Shown here: piece by piece, positions 1 to 6,911 of the stretch
How the letters are laid out: every line of letters starts with the position of its first letter
How positions within the stretch are numbered: position 1 is the first letter of the stretch
NCBI GenBank assembly: GCA_004356385.1
Contig: SMXL01000140.1
Location: 1-7,669, forward strand
Direction: 5' to 3'
Length of the DNA: 7,669 nt
DNA from: Bacteroidota bacterium
Lineage (GTDB): Bacteria; Bacteroidota; Rhodothermia; Rhodothermales; UBA10348
Made by a program: the position numbers and the translations under genes
Notes under the pieces: model-generated
What the model saw: only the letters and a program-made list of their open reading frames with translations
Told to the model about the DNA's origin: nothing
The model's database searches: none

Positions 1-1486
1 GGCCGTCATCGACCCGTTCCTGGTCTCTATGAAACAAAAATCCGGATTGCATTCCAGTAGGGTCGCTCTTGGTCGTAATGATTTTTCCTTCTGGTAGACC
101 TCGATTTAAGAACAGGTCTCGCGAATCAGATGACTGTCGAAATTGCTGGGCAAGAAGGCGTGCTTCACGAGCCTTTCTCTGCTCTTCCATAATAAGTGCT
201 CGCTCCAGCCTGAGCGCCAGTATCTTGGCGTCGAACTCCTCCTGACTCATCGTGCCTAGCCAGAGTAGCGAGTCCATGACGGCAATTCCGCTGTATACGC
301 TCGCGTACCGGACGAAATTCGCCTTTTTTTCGGCGGCATCCGTGATGGCGTCCGGTGTTAACTGCGCCTCACCAAAACCGCTCGCCCGAATATTTGTCGA
401 TAGCCTGACGAGCGAGATAGATGCCGTATCGAAATGTGCGGCAGCAAGTATATAGTCGCGATCAAAATCACGGTGAAGCTCGGCCATCGCATAATGGGTT
501 CGACCCTTCAAGTCTCCATCGAGAGGACGTATACGATTTTCCTCGTACAGGAGGTTGAAGTACGAATTGTAGGCCTCATCAGCAAGAAACTGAGCCTGAT
601 AGATCCGTCCTCTCAGGTATCGCAATTCGTCACGATAGTCGAAATTCTTATCATCCCTCTCCATTTTTCGGAGATCTTTCAACGCTTTTGCTGCGTCGCC
701 GAACGTTCCCTCTACCCGGATTGCACTAATCCTGGCCGCGAAGTCCAGTTCGTAATGCGGATTGAACCGTCGAACCCGTTGATACGCGATAATCGCGCTC
801 TCGGGCTCGTCCATCGTCTCGTAGATCTGCCCTAGAAGGAATTGAGCTCGACCGGCCAATCCCTTTTCTTTTGCTTCATCTAGACCGGTAGACAGTATTT
901 CAGCTGCTGACGCCCATTCTGAACGCTGCACATACATCTCTCCGAGGGCCAGCTTGAAATTCGCCTTCCACTTTCCGTGGACACCCTCTCTCGCCAGACT
1001 CTCCTGAAGAAAGAGGGACGCGTCGTCGAACGATCGACTGATAATGAGCGTGCGGGCATACCAGAATCGCGCCTCGTCTTCGAGGTCCGACTGTCGATCA
1101 ATGACTTCCCGGAATTTCTGAAGAGCTCCGACAATGTTCTCCTGATAGAAGTACGACTTCCCGATCAGAAGCAGTGCGTCATCAACCCACTTGGAGTTTT
1201 CATGCTCGCGCAATATGTCTGCGCTTTTGACGACGGCATTTTCGAATTCCCGGTTTGCTGTGTTACCGCTCGGACGAACGAAAAGTGGTAGGTATCGGTC
1301 TCTATCAACCGGCTCGTCCTTCCTCTCAATCGCCTTATAACCCGCTTTGTACGAATTCCTCGCATTGTAAAACGTGTTATAGTACGCAGTGAAATTGTCC
1401 ACCCGACGGCCCAGAAAAGAACTGGAACCGCAGCCGGTCCAGAAACCGGCAAACATGACAAGGACAATTCCTCGACGAAGCAGCAT
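1..1486 (-). CDS. porW: PorW/SprE-like TPR lipoprotein (type IX secretion), 3' end outside window
   Basis: This open frame runs from ATG at 1486 off the left edge, giving 495 whole codons without a stop. It starts at the first ATG after an in-frame TGA four codons upstream. A GGTGA nine bases before the ATG is a possible ribosome site. Residues 1-19 look like a lipoprotein signal: two Arg, a hydrophobic run, then W-T-G-Cys19, although Trp at -3 is atypical. Residues 31-50 (NFTAYYNTFYNARNSYKAGY) and a KWVDDALLLIGKSYFY stretch at 99-114 resemble, from memory, the N-terminal region of PorW/SprE. TPR-like helical pairs continue to about 350. MDSLLWLGTMSQEEFDAKI near 404-422, followed by a charged helix and SGFLFH at 481-486, also fits that family. 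PorW/SprE is an outer-membrane-associated lipoprotein needed for type IX secretion and, in Flavobacterium, for gliding. Known members are much longer, so about half is probably missing. A generic TPR lipoprotein is the alternative. Confidence 0.72.
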   Translation of the reverse strand, partial: MLLRRGIVLVMFAGFWTGCGSSSFLGRRVDNFTAYYNTFYNARNSYKAGYKAIERKDEPVDRDRYLPLFVRPSGNTANREFENAVVKSADILREHENSKWVDDALLLIGKSYFYQENIVGALQKFREVIDRQSDLEDEARFWYARTLIISRSFDDASLFLQESLAREGVHGKWKANFKLALGEMYVQRSEWASAAEILSTGLDEAKEKGLAGRAQFLLGQIYETMDEPESAIIAYQRVRRFNPHYELDFAARISAIRVEGTFGDAAKALKDLRKMERDDKNFDYRDELRYLRGRIYQAQFLADEAYNSYFNLLYEENRIRPLDGDLKGRTHYAMAELHRDFDRDYILAAAHFDTASISLVRLSTNIRASGFGEAQLTPDAITDAAEKKANFVRYASVYSGIAVMDSLLWLGTMSQEEFDAKILALRLERALIMEEQRKAREARLLAQQFRQSSDSRDLFLNRGLPEGKIITTKSDPTGMQSGFLFHRDQERVDDG

Positions 1487-1596
1487 TGCTTTAACTCACC
1501 CGTGCGACCTGGAGGCTATTCGTATTCCTCCAGAGCTCTTGGTTGATTGAACGTTATAGACTGGTAGCTTTGGATCAGACGCGTGTAAGTGAAATG
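1487..1596 (-). promoter_or_regulatory. Gap between pyk and the PorW-like gene, likely leader/promoter region
   Basis: These 110 bases separate the pyk stop from the start of the TPR lipoprotein gene. They hold a perfect 7-bp inverted repeat (listed separately), an AGAGCTCT palindrome at about 1532-1539, and a TATAAC at 1553-1558 (minus strand) that could be a -10-like element. No matching -35 box and no clear Bacteroidota-type TAnnTTTG box was found at the right spacing, so no promoter is assigned. The gap is wide enough to carry one, and this is the widest gap in the window. Confidence 0.3.
1509..1533 (-). repeat. 7-bp perfect inverted repeat upstream of the PorW-like gene
   Basis: On the minus strand CTGGAGG is followed by an 11-base spacer (AATACGAATAG) and then CCTCCAG. 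As RNA this gives a GC-rich hairpin whose 3' arm ends 22 bases before the ATG at 1486. No T run follows on either strand, so it does not look like a standard intrinsic terminator of pyk. It could be a leader hairpin, a processed 3' end of the pyk transcript, or an operator. The 5' arm contains GGAGG, but no start codon lies at a useful distance after it. Confidence 0.5.
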
Positions 1597-3009
1597 TCAG
1601 ACGCAACTCACGTGGACCATATTTGTACGCCCTTTAGCTGGGAGAGGCATTCCTGCAGTAACGACCACGGTGTCACCTTCCACTACAAGCTCCTCTTTCT
1701 TCAGGACCTCATGGACGAGTTCGATCCCTTTGTCGGTGTCCGGCTGGAAAGGAATAAAGAATCCTTTTGTTCCCCAGGTTAGGGCTAACTGCCCCACGAC
1801 GGTTTCGTTGTCTGTAAAGGCGTAAACAGGGACTTTCGGTCTGTGACTCGCAATAGAACGAGCAGTTCTACCGGAAGCGGTCAGGCAGGCGATCGCCTTC
1901 GCATTTACCTGATCCGCCAATTCGGTGGCGGTTCTGGAAACGGCATCGGTTACACTCAGGAGAAGTGATCCGCGCAGATCTGTAGCGTGGATGTTGTAAT
2001 CAGACTCCGCTTCTTCGATAACCCGGGACATCACCTCCACGCATCGAACGGGATATTTCCCTACAGCAGTTTCACCAGAAAGCATCACCGCATCTGTACC
2101 GTCGAGTACGGCGTTTGCCACGTCACTCACCTCGGCTCTTGTGGGTCTCGGATTCTCGATCATACTTTCGAACATCTGCGTCGCTGTGATTACCGGTTTT
2201 GCCGCCCCGAGACACTTGCGAATAATCAGTTTCTGCGTCCCTGGTACACGAGATAGCTCCATTTCGATTCCCAGATCACCGCGCGCCACCATGACCGCGT
2301 CGGCTCGAAGGATGATCTGATCTATATTTTCAACGGCTTCCGGTTTCTCAATTTTCGCCAGAATCATTGGAGGCTTGGCCGCTTCCCTCGTTCTCTCTAC
2401 CAGATCCGCCACGTCCTTTTCATCACGAACAAATGACAACGCGATCAATTCCGCGCCGCAAGACAGCCCGAATTCAAGATCAGAAAGATCTTTCTCTGTA
2501 AGAGACGGCGTAGACGTTCGAATATTTGGCAGGTTAATGCCCTTATTCGAGGTAAGCTCACCGCCAACAATAACCTCGGTGACGACCTCGCCATCGCTGG
2601 ATTCCAATACTTTTAGTTCGAGCGCACCGTCATCGATCAATATTGAACTGCCGATCGAAACGTCCTGGGAAAGTGTACGATACGAGATGAAAATACGCTC
2701 TGACGTACCCTCACCGGTTGCATTGGTAGATATGACGACCCGCGAGCCCGGCTCCAAGGTAGTACGCCCGTCACGAATTTTCCCCACCCTGATTTTCGGT
2801 CCCTGAAGGTCAATTAAGATGGGTACGGTTTTTCTTTCTTTTCGTGCGGCCTCCCGAACTCTTTCAATGAGTTGCCCATGGAACTCGTGTGTTCCGTGAG
2901 AAAGATTCAGTCTCGCTACGTCCATTCCCGCTTGAACCAGAGACCGAATGGTGGCAGAGTCGCAACTAGCCGGACCAAGGGTGCAAACGATTTTCGTGCG
3001 TCTTCGCAT
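1597..3009 (-). CDS. pyk: Pyruvate kinase
   Basis: The product is pyruvate kinase, the cytoplasmic enzyme that transfers phosphate from phosphoenolpyruvate to ADP in the last step of glycolysis. At 470 aa it has the usual bacterial length. It starts MRRRTKIVCTLGPAS, the typical N-terminus. Visible motifs are ARLNLSHG at 32-39 (Arg33, Asn35, Ser37), DLQGPKIR at 67-74 leading into the B domain (to about 167), LAKIEKPEAVENI at 217-229 with catalytic Lys219 and metal ligand Glu221, ARGDLG at 242-247 with Asp245, TATQM at 275-279, and SGETA at 311-315. TASGRTA at 377-383 resembles the sugar-phosphate effector loop of the C domain. The protein ends at GRTNMVHV with no extra PEP-utiliser-like domain. 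An in-frame ATG at 3084 would add 25 residues, but the family N-terminus and an inverted repeat in that stretch favour 3009. No Shine-Dalgarno sequence is seen before 3009. Confidence 0.97.
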   Translation of the reverse strand: MRRRTKIVCTLGPASCDSATIRSLVQAGMDVARLNLSHGTHEFHGQLIERVREAARKERKTVPILIDLQGPKIRVGKIRDGRTTLEPGSRVVISTNATGEGTSERIFISYRTLSQDVSIGSSILIDDGALELKVLESSDGEVVTEVIVGGELTSNKGINLPNIRTSTPSLTEKDLSDLEFGLSCGAELIALSFVRDEKDVADLVERTREAAKPPMILAKIEKPEAVENIDQIILRADAVMVARGDLGIEMELSRVPGTQKLIIRKCLGAAKPVITATQMFESMIENPRPTRAEVSDVANAVLDGTDAVMLSGETAVGKYPVRCVEVMSRVIEEAESDYNIHATDLRGSLLLSVTDAVSRTATELADQVNAKAIACLTASGRTARSIASHRPKVPVYAFTDNETVVGQLALTWGTKGFFIPFQPDTDKGIELVHEVLKKEELVVEGDTVVVTAGMPLPAKGRTNMVHVSCV

Positions 3010-3022
3010 TCTGTAGTATTCG

Positions 3023-3061
3023 GGCGGACTGAAGATAGGTCGTGAGAAGGTACAGTCCGCC
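3023..3061 (-). repeat. 9-bp perfect inverted repeat in the pyk leader
   Basis: On the minus strand GGCGGACTG is followed by a 21-base spacer and then CAGTCCGCC, a perfect 9-bp match. The 3' arm ends 13 bases before the pyk ATG at 3009, and the 5' arm begins 38 bases after the upstream permease stop. No T run follows, so a standard intrinsic terminator is unlikely. The position suits a 5'-leader hairpin or a DNA operator acting on pyk. It also argues that the stretch 3010-3084 is leader and not coding. Confidence 0.6.
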
Positions 3062-3099
3062 TTACTCGGGGCCAACCAGGTCACGTATCAGGATTGGAG

Positions 3100-4569
3100 C
3101 TATCGAACGTCGTATCTAATAAACGCTACGAAAGCTCCCGCAAATGCGATCACGGTGAATACCGACAACAAGCCAAAGTCGATCATTGAGGGCCTAAGCA
3201 CCGCGCTGAGCGACTCTTTGGGTTCAACGAATTTCGGCATGTCTGATGCATCAACGGCTTCGCCACCGCTTCCCAGAAACATGAAACTTCGCCCACCTGA
3301 TCCTGACTTTTGGGCTTCACGCCGTCGTTCGTCTCTTTCCTCTTGTTGTTTTACCGTCAAATACGTCGAAAAGGTCTCCCGATAAGCAAACATCTGATCT
3401 TCATACCGCTTCTTGATCGATGTATTCGTACCACCCAGATTCATCGCCGTAAGCTGATACGCAGACGCTGGAGAAAATCGCGAGAGGAGAAAGGCCAGGC
3501 GTTCCTGTTCGAATTTGATATTCCGGAGCTCTTCGTTCAATTTACGATTGAACTCTGTCACCTTAAGCTCCATTTCTGAGCGAACCTCCCGATCCTCCTG
3601 TTCCCAGGCGTCCCTGTTGGCCTCGTAAAATGCACGCCTCTCTTCTCGAGAAGCCCCTTCAAGAGATGTGAAACGGTTTTTCCATGCCTCTTGCCTCCAT
3701 TCTTGAACCAGCTGTTGCTGGTCCGTGCGGAATCGATCCTTCTGGCTCTCGTTCTCCGCGACTGTTGGAACAGATACTAGCTGACCGGCGGCCATGGTTG
3801 CGGCTCGCGGCACAATCAAAACCAGCATAATCCACACCACCAGTAGCACTAGAAATGAAACCGATGATTGCTTGGTAATGGATGAAACCAGGAGACTGAG
3901 AGCAATAAAAAACGTGAAGTAGAGAATCGACACGCCTATCAAGGCAACCAATTTGGCCCAGTCATCCCCGGTCATAGGTACGTTTAGCACCATGAGTAAC
4001 AAGACGCCGATCAGAATCGGAATCAAAAGCGGAATCGTAAGTCCCAACCAGGAGCCTACAAATTTCGAAAACAAGTACTGACCCCGCGGAATGGCATTGG
4101 ACAGGGCCAATTTCAGCGTACCACTTTCCCGTTCGCCGTTGATGGCATCGAACGTAAACAGAATCGCGAAGAGAGACAATACGACCTGAACGATAAACGT
4201 GAAATCAATGAACCGAAAGACGGCGAACAGAGGTGATTCTGAATAGGAACTCCTCTCCAGTTTGACATCTTCACTACTGCTGATTTTGGAGAGACGTCCC
4301 ACATCGAAACTGACGCCAGACACAAAAATCTGCATCGGAGACGGCTTCCTGTATACCGTGTTGGTCATCGCGTAAAACGACGTGGCTTCTGCAAGAGACT
4401 GATCGACAAGCTGAGTGGCCGTTTCGTACTGAGCAACCGACGAGTGGTACTCCTTTATTCCAATAAACACACTTAGCAGAATCAAAAGCGAACAAACACC
4501 GAAAGTCGCCACGAATTTCGGGCTCTGAAGAATGGCCTTCAGCTCTTTTTCTACAAGGATTTTGAACAT
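3100..4569 (-). CDS. ABC-2 type permease, second paralogue
   Basis: This is a 489-aa inner-membrane permease of the ABC-2 / COG1277 (NosY-like) type. Six membrane segments are predicted by eye: about 21-38, 123-140, 170-196, 206-230, 238-258 and 464-484. An amphipathic start (MFKILVEKELKAIL) precedes the first. The loop INGERESGTLKLALSNAIPR at 143-162 is the cytoplasmic part expected to contact the ATPase. Two large loops should face outside: 39-122, and about 260-460. The second is rich in Arg, Glu and Gln, probably with long helices (275-360, 385-420), and carries LSRFSPASA near 362-370. A Gly/Ser-rich linker (421-436) precedes a MPKF motif (444-447). The protein ends AFIRYDVR, almost as its upstream neighbour does. 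It starts 35 bases after that neighbour's stop, with no clear Shine-Dalgarno. It probably pairs with the other permease. Substrate unknown. Confidence 0.85.
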   Translation of the reverse strand: MFKILVEKELKAILQSPKFVATFGVCSLLILLSVFIGIKEYHSSVAQYETATQLVDQSLAEATSFYAMTNTVYRKPSPMQIFVSGVSFDVGRLSKISSSEDVKLERSSYSESPLFAVFRFIDFTFIVQVVLSLFAILFTFDAINGERESGTLKLALSNAIPRGQYLFSKFVGSWLGLTIPLLIPILIGVLLLMVLNVPMTGDDWAKLVALIGVSILYFTFFIALSLLVSSITKQSSVSFLVLLVVWIMLVLIVPRAATMAAGQLVSVPTVAENESQKDRFRTDQQQLVQEWRQEAWKNRFTSLEGASREERRAFYEANRDAWEQEDREVRSEMELKVTEFNRKLNEELRNIKFEQERLAFLLSRFSPASAYQLTAMNLGGTNTSIKKRYEDQMFAYRETFSTYLTVKQQEERDERRREAQKSGSGGRSFMFLGSGGEAVDASDMPKFVEPKESLSAVLRPSMIDFGLLSVFTVIAFAGAFVAFIRYDVR

Positions 4570-4604
4570 GGAATCGTCGGATTAATCAGAGAAGAGATAA
4601 CCGC

Positions 4605-6017
4605 TCAACGGACATCATATTTAAGGAAGGCCACGAAAGCCCCTGCGAAAAAGACGATGTTAAACAGCAACAAGAGGCCCAGATCTGGAAGCGACGCGCC
4701 TATCGCCACCGACGCATCCGGCGGCTCGAACGTGAACTCGGGAAGCTCTCGCAAATCGATTTCTTCTGGCTCTTCCATTTCCGAGTCGCCGTGGCGCATG
4801 AATCTAAATCCCTGTGAGTCGGCGTTTTTGCTCTGCATGAACTGAGCAAAGGCAGTTTGATACGAATTGGCGGCATCCATATACGAGGAGCGCAGCGCCA
4901 GTGAAGTGGAAGCCAGGTCAGCTGCTGCCAGCGAAAACGATGCAGTCGGTGAAACTCTTGCCAGCGCCAGAGCCAGGTTCTGTCGCATTCTGGCCTTGTT
5001 CTCTCGCTGCTCGTTTAACTGCTCGGTCAAAACAAGCATTTTGGCGTCGAAGTCGTCCTGCTGCTGCCCCATGAACTCCTGCATATCGGCCATAAACTGG
5101 CCATGATCGTCATTATTCCTGTTCTCCTTGATAAAATCCTGCATACCGTCCATTCTCTCGCTGAACAATTGCCTTGAATATTTACTCTTTTCGTAATCAA
5201 TCTGATCGACACTAGGCACATCGACCGCCTGTCCAGAAATCAGAACGGACGCTCGCGGAATGATCAGAACCATAAAGATCCAGACGACGAGCAGCATCAA
5301 GAACGAAGACGACGAGCGCTCGGTCAACGCGGAGATAAATACTGAAAGAGTCAGAAAGACTCCGAAGTAGAGCACACCCGCTACGATGACCATCGCCAGG
5401 CGCATCCAGGAATTCGCGTCCATAGGCACACCCAAAAGCGGCAGCATCAGGCACCCGATTAAAATGGGAATCATGAGTGGTACCACGAGTGCCAGGAAAG
5501 AGCCGACCAGTTTACCCAGCACGTACTGATCCCTCGGAACTGAATTGGCAAACGAGAGGGCCAGCGTCCCTCGTTCCTTCTCGCCATTTATCGAATCGTA
5601 TCCGAAAAGGATCGCGAACAGGGAAAGAACGATCGTGAAAATGAATTCGAGATCCAGAAACCGAAAGACCGCGAAAATTGGATCTTCGTTGAAGCGGCTG
5701 TCTTCGGCCCGAAGTTCCCCACGGGACTCCATATTGATCGTACGTCCGATGTCATTGGATATCCCCGAAACGAGCGCTGCCAGGGGCTGCGGTGGCAAGA
5801 AAATCCGATGATCAATCTCTCCCCAATCAGTGAGGCCCTCCATCTGTCGCATATTCTCAACGACAGAGCCTTCATAGTCCTGACGACTCACTTCATAGTT
5901 TCGGGCTCCCACGTAGAAAGCAAGAAGGATTAACACGGCGCAGACACCAAACGTAACGGCAAATTTCGTCGTTCCGACGATCTCCCTGAGTTCCTTGTCC
6001 AGTATAAGTTTAAACAT
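4605..6017 (-). CDS. ABC-2 type permease, first paralogue
   Basis: This 470-aa inner-membrane permease is a paralogue of the gene that follows it. It has the same layout: amphipathic start MFKLILDKELREIV, membrane segments near 20-37, 123-140, 168-195, 206-230, 237-258 and 444-465, and a cytoplasmic loop INGEKERGTLALSFANSVPR (143-162) matching the NosY/COG1277 pattern. FAVFRFLDLEFIFTIVLSLF at 115-134 aligns without gaps to the paralogue, and the two stay in register to about residue 270. The large outside loop (about 260-443) is richer in Asp, Asn, Gln and Met than its partner's, carries LARVSPTAS near 352-360, an acidic linker at 411-421, then LPEF at 425-428. It ends AFLKYDVR. The start lies 29 bases after the ATPase stop, which fits one operon. 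The transported or extracted substrate cannot be read from the sequence. GldF/GldG-type gliding transport was considered but the layout differs. Confidence 0.85.
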   Translation of the reverse strand: MFKLILDKELREIVGTTKFAVTFGVCAVLILLAFYVGARNYEVSRQDYEGSVVENMRQMEGLTDWGEIDHRIFLPPQPLAALVSGISNDIGRTINMESRGELRAEDSRFNEDPIFAVFRFLDLEFIFTIVLSLFAILFGYDSINGEKERGTLALSFANSVPRDQYVLGKLVGSFLALVVPLMIPILIGCLMLPLLGVPMDANSWMRLAMVIVAGVLYFGVFLTLSVFISALTERSSSSFLMLLVVWIFMVLIIPRASVLISGQAVDVPSVDQIDYEKSKYSRQLFSERMDGMQDFIKENRNNDDHGQFMADMQEFMGQQQDDFDAKMLVLTEQLNEQRENKARMRQNLALALARVSPTASFSLAAADLASTSLALRSSYMDAANSYQTAFAQFMQSKNADSQGFRFMRHGDSEMEEPEEIDLRELPEFTFEPPDASVAIGASLPDLGLLLLFNIVFFAGAFVAFLKYDVR

Positions 6018-6046
6018 GATTCGCTCTTGTTTTAGCTCGTTCTTCG

Positions 6047-6865
6047 TCAGGTCATCGCAGGTTCTTCTTCCTGAATCTCGGATTCGGATGTCTTGTCCAT
6101 GTACCCGGACATGTATCGAACGTAGAGTTTTTCTAGATCTTCTCCTCGCAATTCTTCTGCAGATTTCTGCATGACCAGCTCACCCAGGTTCATGATGCCG
6201 ATTGTATCCGCAACATCCTTCGCCCGAAAGATATCATGGGTGGACATCAGAATGGCTTTCTTCTCGCTTCTCAGCTCGTCCAGCAGCCGAATGAACTCTC
6301 GTCCGGCCTTCGGATCCAACCCCGAAGTCGGTTCATCCAACAAAATGGCTGGAGCATCTTTCAGGATCGCGATCGCGATTCCACATTTCTGACGCATTCC
6401 TTTCGAATAACCCTTGAGCCTCCTCGTGTGAGCCACTTCTTCCAAACCCACACGCAACAGGACATCCCGGTAATCGTCTTTCGTATAGTCCTTCTTTCCG
6501 CCCAACTTGGCGAAAAAATCCAGATTCTGAATGGCCGTAAAGTTGGGATACAGCATGACGTTTTCAGAAACGTACGCGAGCTTTTCCTTTGCTTTCAGCG
6601 GTTCTTTGTGGGTCACGATTCCGTCCACTCTTGCCTCTCCCTCTGTCGGCTCAATGAAATTGAGGAATAGATTGATGGTCGTCGTCTTACCCGCCCCGTT
6701 TCCGCCCAGCATCGCATAAATCTCTCCCGGATGAACGGCAAATGAAACCTTGTTAAGCCCAACGGTACCGTCTTCGTAAACTTTGCTTAGCCCGTCTGCC
6801 TCCAGGAGAGGTGCTTGATCATGAGTTTCTGAGGATCCCTCTTCCATTCGATTCAATTCTTCCAT
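6047..6865 (-). CDS. ABC transporter ATP-binding protein of the permease pair
   Basis: This 272-aa cytoplasmic ATPase should power the two downstream permeases. The nucleotide-binding domain spans about 19-250: Walker A LGGNGAGKTT at 53-62 (Lys60), signature YSKGMRQK at 153-160 in place of LSGGQ, Walker B AILLDEPTSGLDP at 173-185 with Asp177 and catalytic Glu178, and the switch His210 in MSTHD. All catalytic residues are present. The Q-loop reads YVSENVMLYPNFT at 98-110, with Glu101 where many ABC proteins have Gln; this is also known from NosF-like ABC-2 ATPases. Residues 1-18 and 256-272 are acidic tails outside the core. ATG at 6847 (Met7) is an alternative start; neither has a good Shine-Dalgarno. 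The gene begins 46 bases after the NEW3-protein stop and ends 29 bases before the first permease, so the four genes are probably co-transcribed. COG1131-type; substrate unknown. Confidence 0.93.
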   Translation of the reverse strand: MEELNRMEEGSSETHDQAPLLEADGLSKVYEDGTVGLNKVSFAVHPGEIYAMLGGNGAGKTTTINLFLNFIEPTEGEARVDGIVTHKEPLKAKEKLAYVSENVMLYPNFTAIQNLDFFAKLGGKKDYTKDDYRDVLLRVGLEEVAHTRRLKGYSKGMRQKCGIAIAILKDAPAILLDEPTSGLDPKAGREFIRLLDELRSEKKAILMSTHDIFRAKDVADTIGIMNLGELVMQKSAEELRGEDLEKLYVRYMSGYMDKTSESEIQEEEPAMT

Positions 6866-6911
6866 ACTAATTGTGAGTACCTGAGTTCTACGTAATTCTA
6901 GTCATCACTTT

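Noticed and set aside
434..835. 133-aa plus-strand open frame, plus others at 977-1291 and 252-455.
   Set aside because: All are antisense to the continuous 495-codon TPR lipoprotein frame, which has a clear start, signal and family-like motifs.
1165..1467. 100-aa minus-strand open frame.
   Set aside because: Out-of-frame shadow of the TPR lipoprotein gene; its sequence has no recognisable motif.
2375..2806. 143-aa plus-strand open frame.
   Set aside because: It is antisense to the well-supported pyruvate kinase gene, is Ser/Arg/Pro-rich and resembles no family.
3023..3061. Inverted repeat read as an intrinsic terminator of the ABC operon.
   Set aside because: No T run follows the 3' arm on the minus strand and the 21-base loop is long for a terminator.
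3010..3084. Longer pyruvate kinase start at 3084 adding 25 residues (MTWLAPSKAD...).
   Set aside because: The family N-terminus is MRRRTKIVCTLGP at 3009; the extra residues match nothing known and the stretch contains the perfect inverted repeat, as expected for a leader.
6236..6670. 144-aa plus-strand open frame.
   Set aside because: Antisense to the ABC ATPase, whose catalytic motifs fix the coding strand and frame.
3100..6865. GldA-GldF-GldG gliding motility transporter.
   Set aside because: GldF and GldG differ from each other in layout, while here the two permeases are close paralogues with large outer loops after the fifth helix and are paired with a NEW3 protein.
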